64,000 nt of DNA from Methylobacterium oryzihabitans (GCF_004004555.2 NZ_SACP01000030.1:1-64000); one strand, 5' to 3'; positions 24,751 to 33,856 are shown, numbered from the stretch's first letter. Notes: generated from the letters alone by a model not told the origin. Made by a program: numbers and translations.

Positions 24751-26868
24751 ATGCCGATGCCCCGCCTCGCCCTCCGCGCCCGGCCGACGATCCTCCCCGC
24801 GGTCCTGGCCGGAACGGTCCTGGCGGGCGTCCCGGCGCTGGCGGCGGATCCCGGTATCCGACCGGTGCCGGGTGGCCCGGGGCCGGCCTATATCGACTGG
24901 TCGGGCCCGTATCTCGGCCTGGAGGGCAGCGCCGGCGCCTCGTTCGGCGACTATGCCTTCGGGCCGACGACGATCGGCGGGCGCGCGATCCCGGCCTTCC
25001 GCTCGGGCGATTCGACCCGCCGCTCGGATGCCGGCCGCGACGCCACCACGGCGGTCGGCGGCGTGTTCGGCGGCCACAACTGGCAATGGGGTCCCTGGCT
25101 CGCCGGCGTGGAGGCGGACGTCTACGGCGCCAACCTGAAGCGGCCGGTGCCCTCCACGATCCGGGGCTTCGGCTACGAGGACGCCCCGGCCTTCGCCATC
25201 ATCCGCGACAAGACCGACGTCTACGGCACTGCCCGGGGCCGGGTCGGCTACGCCTTCGACAGCGCCCTCGTCTACGCCACCTTCGGGCTCGCCGGCGCCA
25301 ATGCCCGCATCCTCGCCGACTACCCCGACCTCGCCACCGGCGAGGTCGCCAGCGCCCGGCGCGAGCGCTCGTTCCTCGGCTTCACCCTCGGCGCCGGCCT
25401 GCAGATCGCGGTCGCCCCGACCCTCTCGCTCGGCCTCGACTACCGCTACGTCGACCTCGGCAGGAGCGGGCGGTTCGCCCTCGGCACCGTGCCGGGGCCG
25501 GCCGGCGGGCCGGTCGCGACACAGGCCGCGTTCGCCTCGCACCAGATGATGGCGCGGCTGGCCTGGCACCCGGAGGGCCTGCGCCTGCCGGCGGACGCCG
25601 ACGTGCCGGACGACCTGTCGAGCCGGTTCTCCCTGCACGGTCAGACCACCTTCCTCAACCAGGGCGTGCCCGGCTTCCGTTCGCCCTATCGCGGCGAGAA
25701 CAGCCTCGTGCCGCGTCAGGCCCAGGCGACCACCACCGCGACGATCTTCCTCGGCCTCAAGCTCTTCGAGGGCACCGAACTCTACTACAACCCCGAATTC
25801 AGCCAGGGCTTCGGCCTGTCGCGGACGCTCGGCGTCGCCGGCTTCGTCAACGGCGAGGCGCAGAAGGCCGGCGCCCCGTTCCCGAAGCTGCGCTCCAACC
25901 GCTACTTCGTGCGCCAGACCTTCGGGCTCGGCGGCGAGACCGTGACCGTCCCGGACGGCCCCAACCAAGTCGCCGCCACCTACGACGTCGAGCGCATCAC
26001 CGTGGTCGCCGGCAAGTTCGCGCTGGGCGACTTCTTCGACGGCAACGTCTACGCCCACGACCCGCGGGTCGATTTCATGAACTGGTCGCTGTGGGCGTCC
26101 TCGGCCTGGGACTTCCCGGCCAACCTGCCCGGCTTCACGCAAGGCGTGATGGTCGAGTACAACCGGGCCGAGTTCGCGATCCGCGCCGCCTACACCCAGG
26201 TGCCCAAGCAGCCCTCGAACGACGTGCTCGATCCGCGGGTGTTCGAGCGGGCCGGCGTCAACGTCGAGTTCGAGGGGCGCTACACCCTTCCGGTCCTGGC
26301 CCAGCCGGGCAAGCTCCGCCTCGGTCTGTTCTCCAATGTCGGCAACTCGGCGAGCTACCGGCAGGTGCTGGCGCTGACCGGGGCGGGCGCCTTCGACGAC
26401 ATCAACGACGCCGCCGAGGCGACCCGCCGGCCGCGGCGCAAGTCCGGCGCCTACGCCAACCTCGAACAGGCAGTGACGGCGGATCTCGGCGTCTTCGCCC
26501 GCGCCAGCGCCTCCGACGGGCGCAGCGAGAGCCTGTCCTTCACCGACATCGACCGCAGCCTGTCGGGCGGGATCTCGCTCAAGGGCACGTCGTGGGAGCG
26601 GCCCGCCGACACGGTCGGGATCGGCGCCGCCGTCAACGGCCTGACCCGGGCGCACCAGGACTACTTCGCCGCCGGCGGCCTCGGCCTGCTGATCGGCGAC
26701 GGCCGCCTGAACTACGCCCCCGAGCGCGCCTTCGAGGCGTACTACGCCGCGACGCTGATCCCGCGCGTGGTCGCGACCCTCGACTACCAGTTCGTCGCCA
26801 ACCCGGGCTACAACCGCGACCGCGGCCCGGCCCACTTCTTCGCCGCCCGGCTGCACGCGGATTTCTGA
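24751..26868 (+). CDS. Outer-membrane protein: OMP25-like barrel fused to an OprB-type carbohydrate porin
   Basis: The 705-residue protein has a signal peptide ending GVPALA-A (about residue 31). Residues about 40-260 resemble the rhizobial OMP25/porin eight-strand barrel: WSGPYLGLEGSAGASFG, FGGHNWQWGPWLAGVEAD, GYAFDSALVYATFGLAGA and SLGLDYRYVDLG. From about 275 to the end it matches OprB: FLGLKLFEGTELYYNPEFSQGFG, VVAGKFALGDFFDGNVYAHDPR and AWDFPANLPGF. The last residue is Phe, as usual for barrels. The second barrel would let sugars diffuse in. The start at 24751 is the one that gives a clean signal peptide. Confidence 0.88.
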   Translation: MPMPRLALRARPTILPAVLAGTVLAGVPALAADPGIRPVPGGPGPAYIDWSGPYLGLEGSAGASFGDYAFGPTTIGGRAIPAFRSGDSTRRSDAGRDATTAVGGVFGGHNWQWGPWLAGVEADVYGANLKRPVPSTIRGFGYEDAPAFAIIRDKTDVYGTARGRVGYAFDSALVYATFGLAGANARILADYPDLATGEVASARRERSFLGFTLGAGLQIAVAPTLSLGLDYRYVDLGRSGRFALGTVPGPAGGPVATQAAFASHQMMARLAWHPEGLRLPADADVPDDLSSRFSLHGQTTFLNQGVPGFRSPYRGENSLVPRQAQATTTATIFLGLKLFEGTELYYNPEFSQGFGLSRTLGVAGFVNGEAQKAGAPFPKLRSNRYFVRQTFGLGGETVTVPDGPNQVAATYDVERITVVAGKFALGDFFDGNVYAHDPRVDFMNWSLWASSAWDFPANLPGFTQGVMVEYNRAEFAIRAAYTQVPKQPSNDVLDPRVFERAGVNVEFEGRYTLPVLAQPGKLRLGLFSNVGNSASYRQVLALTGAGAFDDINDAAEATRRPRRKSGAYANLEQAVTADLGVFARASASDGRSESLSFTDIDRSLSGGISLKGTSWERPADTVGIGAAVNGLTRAHQDYFAAGGLGLLIGDGRLNYAPERAFEAYYAATLIPRVVATLDYQFVANPGYNRDRGPAHFFAARLHADF

Positions 26869-27029
26869 GCACCGACGTTCCGACATCACCTCCGCAGATT
26901 GACTTTTCGCAGTGCCCCTGTCAGTCAGCCGCCTTCGCACCGGGCGGCGCCGCGTCGCCCGGCCCTGGCGTTCGGCCCCGGCCGGCGCGGCGATCCGTTC
27001 CACACCCGCCGGACCAAGAGACCAAGACC

Positions 27030-27155
27030 ATGAAGATCCGCAACTCGCTGAAGTCGCTGCGCGGCCGGCATCGCGACAGCCAGCTCGTGCGCCGCAAGGG
27101 CCGCGTCTACGTCATCAACAAGACCCAGAAGCGCTACAAGGCCCGCCAGGGCTGA
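27030..27155 (+). CDS. rpmJ: 50S ribosomal protein L36
   Basis: This 41-residue basic protein begins MKIRNSLKSLRGRH and ends KRYKARQG. It is the zinc-free (C-minus, YkgO-like) form, as the usual four metal ligands Cys-Cys-Cys-His are missing. It stands alone, away from the ribosomal protein operons, as in most alphaproteobacteria. A possible -35-like TTGACT lies about 130 bp upstream. Confidence 0.95.
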   Translation: MKIRNSLKSLRGRHRDSQLVRRKGRVYVINKTQKRYKARQG

Positions 27156-27229
27156 ACCCCCGCGCCGGCTTCGCCGCCGCGGCAAGCCATCGCGTTGACG
27201 GACCCGCGCCGGCGCCGGAAGGTGCCGGG

Positions 27230-27826
27230 ATGCGCCGTCCGCTTCTCACGATCTGCATCCTCGCGATCACCCAGGCCGGTTTCCTCGGGACGCCGGCCTT
27301 TTCCGCGTCCGAGCCGGCCCCGGCCCGCAAGGACGCGCCGCGCCCGCCCGTCACCCTCGACGACCTCTACGCCCGGCTGAAGCAGGCCGGCGACGACGCC
27401 GAGGCCAAGGGCGTCGCTCAGCTCATCGAGCGCCGCCTCGACCGCTCCGGCAGCGACACCGCCGACCTGCTGGCGAACCGCGCCGGCGAGGCGCTGAAGG
27501 CGAAGGACTATCCGCTGGCGGTCGAACTGCTCGACAGGGTCGTGGCCCTGGAGCCGGCCTGGGCCGAGGGCTGGAGCCGGCGCGCCACCGCCTTCTACCT
27601 CCTCGACGACCCGACCGGTGCGGTGGCCGACCTGCACCGGGCGCTGAGCCTGGAGCCGCGCCACTTCGAGGCCTGGGCGGCGCTCGGCCAGATCTACCTC
27701 GCGGGCGACGACAACGCCCGGGCACTCGCCGCCTTCCGCCGGGCCGAGGCGCTGTATCCGCGCATGGGCAAGCTGCGCGAGGCGATCGAGCGCCTCGCGC
27801 CCGACGTCGACGGCCGCGATCTTTGA
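27230..27826 (+). CDS. Exported tetratricopeptide-repeat protein
   Basis: The 198-residue product begins with a signal peptide (MRRPLLTICILAITQAGFLGTPAFSA). It then carries about three TPR units, visible in AGEALKAKDYPLAVELLDRVVALEP, GWSRRATAFYLLDDPTGAVADLHRALSLEP and AWAALGQIYLAGDDNARALAAFRRA. It is probably a periplasmic scaffold; no partner is visible. Its TGA overlaps the TTG start proposed for the next gene. Confidence 0.85.
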   Translation: MRRPLLTICILAITQAGFLGTPAFSASEPAPARKDAPRPPVTLDDLYARLKQAGDDAEAKGVAQLIERRLDRSGSDTADLLANRAGEALKAKDYPLAVELLDRVVALEPAWAEGWSRRATAFYLLDDPTGAVADLHRALSLEPRHFEAWAALGQIYLAGDDNARALAAFRRAEALYPRMGKLREAIERLAPDVDGRDL

Positions 27827-28863
27827 CGCCCGGTGACCGGCGCACGAGATGGCGGCGGGTCGGCCGCGTGACCGCGATCCTGGCCGGGATCCTCCTCGGG
27901 CTTCCCTTCCTCGTGCTGGCCGGCGCGGCGGTGGCGACCCTCGTCATCACGAGCCAGATCGAGGCGCGCTATCCGCCGGCCGGGCGCCGGGTCGCGGTGC
28001 CGGGCGGCCATCTCGCGGTGATCGAGGCCGGGCCCGGCGAGGGCGCGGCGAGCCGCGGCACCGTGGTGCTCCTGCACGGCGCGTCCGCCAACGCCATGGA
28101 CCCGATGCAGGCGATCGGCCGGCGGCTCGCCGGCGACGGCTTCCGGGTGCTGTCCTTCGACCGGCCGGGATTCGGCTGGAGCGACCGGATTGAGGGCGCG
28201 GCCGCCGCCTCCCCCGCCGTGCAGGCCCGGCTGATCGCCGCCGGGCTCGGCGCCCTCGGGGTCGGCCCGGCCCTGGTGGTCGGCCATTCCTGGTCTGGGG
28301 CGCTCGCCGCCACGCTCGCCCTCGACGCGCCGGAGCGGGTGGCCGGGCTGGTGCTCCTCGCCCCCGCCACCCATCCCTGGCCCGGCGGCACCGTGCCGGG
28401 CTATGCCGGCTGGTACCGCTCGGTCTTCGGCCGGACGCTGCTCTGGATCGCCGCGCGCACCGTGGCGGCGCCGTTCGGACTCTACGCCCTCGACCGTTTC
28501 GCCGCCGTGGTGTTCAAGCCCGACCCGATGCCGCCGGGCTACGCCGACGCCGCCCGGGTCCCGCTGGTGCTGCGGCCCTCGACCTTCGAGGCCAATCTCC
28601 AGGATCTCGACGGGCTCTACGAGTTCCTGGCCCGGCAGCGCCCGCGCTATCCGCAGATCGCGGCTCCGACCGTCATCATCGCCGGCGATGCCGACCCGAT
28701 CGTGCGCACCCCGGTCCACGCCGAGGCGATGGCCCGCGACGTGCCGGGCGCCCGTCTCGTGGTGCTGCCCGGCACCGGCCACATGCTGCACTACACCGCG
28801 AGCGACGCGGTGGTGGCCGAGGTGGAGGCGCTCGCGGCGCGGGTGCGGGCGGGGGCGGAGTAG
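27823..28863 (+). CDS. Alpha/beta hydrolase, membrane-anchored
   Basis: The 346-residue product has one N-terminal membrane helix (ILAGILLGLPFLVLAGAAVATLVI) and an alpha/beta-hydrolase domain. The nucleophile elbow is GHSWSG, the oxyanion region is LLHGASAN, the acid is in AGDADPIV and the catalytic His in GTGHMLHY. The substrate is unknown. TTG at 27823 overlaps the previous stop; GTG at 27868 is an alternative start. It is probably translated with the TPR gene. Confidence 0.85.
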   Translation: MTPGDRRTRWRRVGRVTAILAGILLGLPFLVLAGAAVATLVITSQIEARYPPAGRRVAVPGGHLAVIEAGPGEGAASRGTVVLLHGASANAMDPMQAIGRRLAGDGFRVLSFDRPGFGWSDRIEGAAAASPAVQARLIAAGLGALGVGPALVVGHSWSGALAATLALDAPERVAGLVLLAPATHPWPGGTVPGYAGWYRSVFGRTLLWIAARTVAAPFGLYALDRFAAVVFKPDPMPPGYADAARVPLVLRPSTFEANLQDLDGLYEFLARQRPRYPQIAAPTVIIAGDADPIVRTPVHAEAMARDVPGARLVVLPGTGHMLHYTASDAVVAEVEALAARVRAGAE

Positions 28864-28894
28864 GCGGTTCGGGAGGCGCAGACTCGACGCCCGA

Positions 28895-29060
28895 ACCCTC
28901 CCCCCTCTGCGGGGAGGGTGCCCGGCGGATGCCGGGCGGGAGAGGGGATGCCGTTTCCGGAGAAGCCGCGACCCTGGTCAACGCCGCTACGTTCTGAACC
29001 GTCGCGTTCCCCTCTCCCGGCTCACTCCGCTCGCCACCCTCCCCGCAGAGGGGGGAGGGT
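28895..29060. repeat. Foldback intergenic element with 26-bp perfect arms
   Basis: Bases 28895-28920 and 29035-29060 are exact reverse complements, starting ACCCTCCCCCCTCTGCGGGG. A second pair inside, GGGAGAGGGGA and TCCCCTCTCCC, extends the fold. The element fills most of the 278-bp gap between the convergent hydrolase and sdhB genes, so it may also serve as terminator. It resembles the element at 54272-54422 in layout and in short core words (GTTCC, GTTC). Confidence 0.8.
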
Positions 29061-29141
29061 CGAGGTTGCGGCCGCTTCGACCGACCGTCCGGAGCCGTGA
29101 CGAGTCTCCCGGTTCGGAGCACTCCCCGCACCCCCTCCCGC

Positions 29142-29921
29142 TCACACCTCGCGGGCGATCATCATCTTCTTGATCTCGGCGATCGCCTTCGCCGGGTTCA
29201 GCCCCTTCGGGCAGGTGTTGGCGCAGTTCATGATCGTGTGGCAGCGGTAGAGCCGGAAGGGATCGTGCAGCGTGTCGAGCCGCTCGCCGGTGTGCTCGTC
29301 GCGGCTGTCGATCAGCCAGCGATAGGCCTGGAGCAGGGCCGCCGGGCCGAGGAAGCGGTCGCCGTTCCACCAGTAGCTCGGGCACGAGGTGGTGCAGCAG
29401 GCGCACAGGATGCACTCGTACAGCCCGTCGAGCCGGGTGCGGTCCTCCGGCGTCTGGCGCCACTCCTTCTCGGGGGTCGGCGACTCGGTCTGGAGCCAGG
29501 GCTCGATCGCGGCGTGCTGGGCGAAGAACGCGGTCAGGTCCGGCACCAGATCCTTCAGCACCGGCATGTGCGGCAGCGGGTAGATCTTGATCTGGCCCGA
29601 CTGGCAATCGTCGATGCCGAGCGTGCAGGCGAGGGTGTTCTGCCCCATGATGTTCATGGCGCAGGAGCCGCAGATGCCCTCGCGGCACGAGCGCCGGAAG
29701 GTCAGGGTCGGATCGATCTTGTTCTTGATCCACAACAGCGCGTCGAGCACCATCGGACCGCAATCGTCGCGATCGACGTAGTAGGTGTCGATGCGCGGGT
29801 TGGCGCCGTCGTCCTGGTTCCAGCGGTAGATCCGGAACTCCTGGACGTTCTGACCGGCAGGCCGGGGCCAGGTCTTGCCCTCGGTGTACTGCGAGTTCTT
29901 GGGAAGGTTGAACTGGGCCAT
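29142..29921 (-). CDS. sdhB: Succinate dehydrogenase iron-sulfur subunit
   Basis: The 259-residue subunit carries electrons from FAD to the membrane subunits. The [2Fe-2S] ligands are in SCREGICGSCAMN; the [4Fe-4S] and [3Fe-4S] ligands are in CILCACCTTSCPSYWW and CHTIMNCANTCPKGLNP. All cysteines are present. It is the last gene of the sdh cluster and is separated from sdhA by a methyltransferase gene, with 19 bp between that stop and the sdhB start. Confidence 0.97.
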   Translation of the reverse strand: MAQFNLPKNSQYTEGKTWPRPAGQNVQEFRIYRWNQDDGANPRIDTYYVDRDDCGPMVLDALLWIKNKIDPTLTFRRSCREGICGSCAMNIMGQNTLACTLGIDDCQSGQIKIYPLPHMPVLKDLVPDLTAFFAQHAAIEPWLQTESPTPEKEWRQTPEDRTRLDGLYECILCACCTTSCPSYWWNGDRFLGPAALLQAYRWLIDSRDEHTGERLDTLHDPFRLYRCHTIMNCANTCPKGLNPAKAIAEIKKMMIAREV

Positions 29922-29940
29922 GGCTTGAGCGAACTCCGGA

Positions 29941-30717
29941 TCAGTAGAGGGTGCGGTGGCCGACGGCGGTGTGCCAGGGCGCCGTGTCGGGGCGCTTCTC
30001 GAAAACCACCATGCTGTCGTGGAAGGCGATGCCGTGGGTCATGTCGGCGAAGGCGGTGTCGCGGTCGGCCGCATCGCCCTCGACGACGTAGCGGGCATTG
30101 AGGCGGTCGAGCTGGCGCTTGGCGAACTCGACGAACGAGCCCGGCCGGCGCAGTCCCCCCTGGAACTCGGGCCAGTACGAGCTGTGCACGTCCTCGACGA
30201 CGTAGACCCCGTCCGGCGCGATGCGCGGGTAGAGGTGCTCGAACGAGGCGATCTGGTGATCGTTGCGGTGGCTGCCGTCGTCGATGACGACGTCGACCCC
30301 GCCCATCGCGGCCATGGCCCGATCCAGCACAGCCGGATCGGCCTGACTGCCGATATGGACGTGCAGTCCGGGATCGTCGAAGGCGGCGCAGCGCGGGTCG
30401 ACGTCGATGCCGTGGATCACCGCCGCCTCGCCGAAGTAGCGCCGCCACATCTGCAGCGAGCCGCCGTGGAACACGCCGAGTTCGAGCAGCCGAACCGGCT
30501 TGCCGCGGTAGCGCGACAGGTGGCGGTCGTAGACTTCGAGGTAGTGGTGCCACTTCAGCGCGAGGCAGTCGGTCTGGGCGTAGAACGCCGCCTCGGCCGG
30601 GTTGCGGGCCCGCGCCAGTTCCGCCGCCTGATCGACCGCGACCTGACGGCTGCGGACGATCTCGGCCCAGGCCGGGCTCGCGGCCTCCGCCGCGGGGCGC
30701 CGCCAGAACTTCAGCAT
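29941..30717 (-). CDS. Class I SAM-dependent methyltransferase-like protein
   Basis: The 258-residue protein has a Rossmann core of the methyltransferase_24/cephalosporin hydroxylase-like type: VRLLELGVFHGGSLQMWRRYFG (SAM-binding motif I), VIHGIDVDPRC, VDVVIDDGSHRNDHQIASFEHLYP and GVYVVEDVHSSYW. The family often modifies sugars or polyketide parts; the target is unknown. It begins 75 bp after the sdhA stop and is in the same orientation, so it is likely co-transcribed. Such a gene is not part of the usual sdhCDAB operon. Confidence 0.8.
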   Translation of the reverse strand: MLKFWRRPAAEAASPAWAEIVRSRQVAVDQAAELARARNPAEAAFYAQTDCLALKWHHYLEVYDRHLSRYRGKPVRLLELGVFHGGSLQMWRRYFGEAAVIHGIDVDPRCAAFDDPGLHVHIGSQADPAVLDRAMAAMGGVDVVIDDGSHRNDHQIASFEHLYPRIAPDGVYVVEDVHSSYWPEFQGGLRRPGSFVEFAKRQLDRLNARYVVEGDAADRDTAFADMTHGIAFHDSMVVFEKRPDTAPWHTAVGHRTLY

Positions 30718-30775
30718 GACAGGGTTTCCCGAGGGGGCCGGCGCCACCCGGATCCGGGCGGCGCGCGGCGGCGCA

Positions 30776-30809
30776 TCAGTACACGCGGGCCTTAATACAC
30801 ACGAGCCTT
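30776..30809 (-). repeat. Tandem duplication of the last sdhA codons and stop
   Basis: On the minus strand the final sdhA codons read AAG GCT CGT GTG TAT TAA (Lys-Ala-Arg-Val-Tyr-stop). Directly after comes AAG GCC CGC GTG TAC TGA, which encodes the same five residues and a stop. The 16-nt units differ only at silent positions. The unused downstream copy has the GC-rich codons normal for this genome. Confidence 0.85.
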
Positions 30810-32618
30810 GGGCTCGATGTACGAGATGTCGTTCGACATCGTGTAGGTGTGGACCGGCCGGTAGTCGATCGCGACCTTGCGGGCGTCGGGGTCGAGCCAC
30901 GCCAGGGTGTGCTTCATCCACTGCTTGTCGTCGCGGTCCGGGAAGTCCTCGCGGGCATGCGCGCCGCGCGACTCGGTCCGGTTGGCGGCTGATTCCATCG
31001 TGACCACCGCCTGACCGATGAGGTTGTCGAACTCCAGCGTCTCCAGGAGGTCGGTGTTCCACACCAGCGAGCGGTCGGTGACCCCGACATCCTCCGAGCC
31101 GGCCCAGACCTTGTGGATCAGGCCCTTGCCCTCCTCCAGCACCTCGCCGGTGCGGAACACGGCGCAGTTGTTCTGCATCGTCTTCTGCATTTCGAGGCGG
31201 AGTTCCGCGGTCGGGGTGGCGCCATCGGCGTAGCGGAAGCGGTCGAGGCGGGCGAGCGCCCTGTCGGCCGAGTCCGCCGGAAGGTCGGGCTGGCGGGCAC
31301 CGGCCTCGACGATCTCGGCGCAGCGCAGGCCCGCGGCGCGGCCGAACACCACGAGGTCGATGAGCGAGTTCGAGCCGAGGCGGTTGGCGCCGTGCACCGA
31401 CACGCAGGCCGCCTCGCCAATCGCCATCAGGCCCGGCACGACGTGGTCGGGATTGCCGTCCTTCAGCGTCAGCACCTCGCCGTGATAGTTCGTCGGGATG
31501 CCGCCCATGTTGTAGTGCACGGTCGGGATGACCGGGATCGGCTCCTTGGTCACGTCGACGCCGGCGAAGATCTTCGCGCTCTCCGAAATGCCGGGCAGGC
31601 GCTCGTGCAGGATCTTCGGGTCGAGGTGGTCGAGGTGCAGGAAGATGTGATCCTTGTTCTTGCCGACGCCGCGGCCGCCCCGGATCTCCATGGTCATCGA
31701 GCGCGAGACCACGTCGCGGGAGGCGAGGTCCTTGGCGGACGGTGCGTAGCGCTCCATGAAGCGCTCGCCCTCGGAGTTGGTCAGATAGCCGCCCTCGCCG
31801 CGCGAGCCCTCGGTGATGAGGCAGCCGGCGCCGTAGATGCCGGTCGGGTGGAACTGGACGAACTCCATGTCCTCGAGTGCGAGGCCGGCCCGCAGCACCA
31901 TCGCGTTGCCGTCGCCGGTGCAGGTATGGGCCGAGGTCGCCGAGAAGTAGGCCCGGCCGTAGCCGCCGGTGGCCAGCACCGTCGTGGCGGCGCGGAAGCG
32001 GTGGATCTCGCCGGTCGCCTGATCGAGGGCGATCACGCCGCGGCAGCGCCCCTCCTCGTCCATGATGAGGTCGAGGGCGAAGTACTCGATGAAGAACTCG
32101 GTCTTCGCCTTCACCGCCTGCCCGTAGAGGGTGTGCAGCATGGCGTGGCCGGTGCGGTCGGCCGCCGCGCAGGTGCGCTGCGCGGTGCCCTTGCCGTACT
32201 CGGTGGTCATGCCGCCGAACGGGCGCTGGTAGATCTTGCCCTCGGCGGTGCGCGAGAACGGCACGCCCCAGTGCTCGAGCTCGTAGACGGCGGCCGGGGC
32301 GTTGCGCACGAGGTACTCGATCGCGTCCTGGTCGCCGAGCCAGTCCGACCCCTTCACGGTGTCGTACATGTGCCAGCGCCAGTCGTCCGGCCCCATGTTG
32401 CCGAGCGAGGCCGAGATGCCGCCCTGGGCCGCCACGGTGTGCGAGCGGGTCGGAAACACCTTGGTGATGCAGGCGGTGCGAAGCCCCGCCTGCGAGCAGC
32501 CGACGGTGGCGCGCAGGCCCGCGCCGCCGGCGCCGACGATCACGACGTCGAAGGTGTGGTCGATGATGGGGTACGCCTTGCCGTTCTGGGCCGGCGCGGC
32601 GGTTCCGTTGGTGGCCAT
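30792..32618 (-). CDS. sdhA: Succinate dehydrogenase flavoprotein subunit
   Basis: The 608-residue FAD subunit oxidises succinate in the TCA cycle. It has VVIVGAGGAGLRATVG near residue 23, the FAD-linking His in PTRSHTVAAQGG, the active-site HPTGIYGAG, RGEGGYLTN and HGANRLGSNSL. The ATG at 32618 has similarity from the first 20 residues onward. The last codons are duplicated downstream. Confidence 0.97.
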   Translation of the reverse strand: MATNGTAAPAQNGKAYPIIDHTFDVVIVGAGGAGLRATVGCSQAGLRTACITKVFPTRSHTVAAQGGISASLGNMGPDDWRWHMYDTVKGSDWLGDQDAIEYLVRNAPAAVYELEHWGVPFSRTAEGKIYQRPFGGMTTEYGKGTAQRTCAAADRTGHAMLHTLYGQAVKAKTEFFIEYFALDLIMDEEGRCRGVIALDQATGEIHRFRAATTVLATGGYGRAYFSATSAHTCTGDGNAMVLRAGLALEDMEFVQFHPTGIYGAGCLITEGSRGEGGYLTNSEGERFMERYAPSAKDLASRDVVSRSMTMEIRGGRGVGKNKDHIFLHLDHLDPKILHERLPGISESAKIFAGVDVTKEPIPVIPTVHYNMGGIPTNYHGEVLTLKDGNPDHVVPGLMAIGEAACVSVHGANRLGSNSLIDLVVFGRAAGLRCAEIVEAGARQPDLPADSADRALARLDRFRYADGATPTAELRLEMQKTMQNNCAVFRTGEVLEEGKGLIHKVWAGSEDVGVTDRSLVWNTDLLETLEFDNLIGQAVVTMESAANRTESRGAHAREDFPDRDDKQWMKHTLAWLDPDARKVAIDYRPVHTYTMSNDISYIEPKARVY

Positions 32619-32746
32619 GGGCGAATTCCCTGACAGGTTACGCGAGGGCCGGAGCGCGGTTCGATCGCGGCGATCGGACCCTGCTCCGGATCGTTGACTT
32701 TGCCGCATCGTCCGACGAAGCGGTCTCCACTGCGTCGGACAGGGCT

Positions 32747-33148
32747 CTAGAGGCTCACCCGCAAGATGGCGTAGAGACAGGCGACGGCGACTGCGACACA
32801 GTAGAAGTTGTTCGCCATCACCGCGGCGATCTTCAGGCCCTTGTCGTGGACGTAGTCCTCAATGACGATCTGGAGCCCCATCCGCATGTGGTTTGTCACC
32901 GAGATCACCGCCAGGATCAGCAGGATCGCGACGAGCGGGTGCGAGATCAGCGCGACCGCCTCCGGGTAGGGGCGGCCGGCCATCTTGGCGATGATGACCA
33001 CGAAGGCGAGGATCAGCGGGACGTTGGAGACCGCGGTGACCCGGTGCAGCCACCACTCGCTGGTGCCGTGATGGGCCGGGCCGAGGCCCTTCACGCGGGC
33101 GCTGGCGGTGCGGATCGAGGGGCGGATCTCGGGGCGGTTGTCGGCCAT
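32747..33148 (-). CDS. sdhD: Succinate dehydrogenase membrane anchor subunit D
   Basis: The 133-residue protein has three membrane helices and the heme/quinone region HHGTSEWWLHRVTAVSNVPL, with later NHMRMGLQIVIEDYVHDK. It anchors the SdhAB pair with SdhC and binds heme b and ubiquinone. It begins 12 bp after the sdhC stop. Confidence 0.94.
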   Translation of the reverse strand: MADNRPEIRPSIRTASARVKGLGPAHHGTSEWWLHRVTAVSNVPLILAFVVIIAKMAGRPYPEAVALISHPLVAILLILAVISVTNHMRMGLQIVIEDYVHDKGLKIAAVMANNFYCVAVAVACLYAILRVSL

Positions 33149-33160
33149 CGGGCGAACTCC

Positions 33161-33580
33161 TCAGCGGGCCAGCAGGGCGACGGCCCAGACGACGACCGTC
33201 AGCGCGGCCGAGCCGACCAGCGTGTACTTGGCCATGGCGATGCGGGTGCCGGGCTCCATGCCGTGGCCGAAGTCCCAGACGAGGTGGCGGATGCCGCCGA
33301 GCATGTGGTGGAGCAGGATCCAGGTGTAGACGAAGATCACCAGCCGCCCGAGGATCGAGCCGTAGAGCCACGCCACCGGGTCGTAGGCGCCCGGACCGGA
33401 GGCCAGGGCGACGAGCCAGACCGCGACCAGGAAGGTGCCGGCATACAGCGCCACGCCGGTGATGCGGTGGAACACCGACATCGCCATGGTCCAGGTCCAG
33501 CGGTAGATCTGGAGGTGGGGCGACAGCGGACGGACCACCGGGCTGCCGGCGGCGGGGGACCTGGCGGGTTCGGCCATCAT
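33161..33580 (-). CDS. sdhC: Succinate dehydrogenase cytochrome b556 subunit C
   Basis: The 139-residue protein has RPLSPHLQIYRWTWTMAMSVFHRITGVAL, the SdhC signature, and the heme-ligand region LHHMLGGIRHLVWDFGHG. Three membrane helices are visible. Two adjacent ATG codons (33580, 33577) could start it. It is the first gene of the cluster and diverges from a LysR regulator across 276 bp. Confidence 0.95.
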   Translation of the reverse strand: MMAEPARSPAAGSPVVRPLSPHLQIYRWTWTMAMSVFHRITGVALYAGTFLVAVWLVALASGPGAYDPVAWLYGSILGRLVIFVYTWILLHHMLGGIRHLVWDFGHGMEPGTRIAMAKYTLVGSAALTVVVWAVALLAR

Positions 33581-33856
33581 GCGTTCCTTGTCGCGTCCCG
33601 AGGACGCTGTAGCGGCTCTAAACTGGGCTTCCCTACCGGGTCCGCCGCCGGCCCGCAACGCGGCGGGTCGCGGGCTCGGCACCCGGGCAACGGATGGTTC
33701 GACCGTATCTCTTCCTTGGAACTGGTCCGGTTCGCAATACGGCTCTCGTTGACGCTCCCTTCGCGAACCGCGAAGGGTGGCACGGGCCGGACGTTCGGCC
33801 GGGGCGGATGGCATCGTCCCGGCTTTCGCGTCCGGCGCAAGCAGCCCGGGACCGCC

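Noticed and set aside
30776..30809. Attachment-site (att) duplication left by an integrated element
   Set aside because: The two copies lie only 16 bp apart, so no element lies between them, and no integrase is near.
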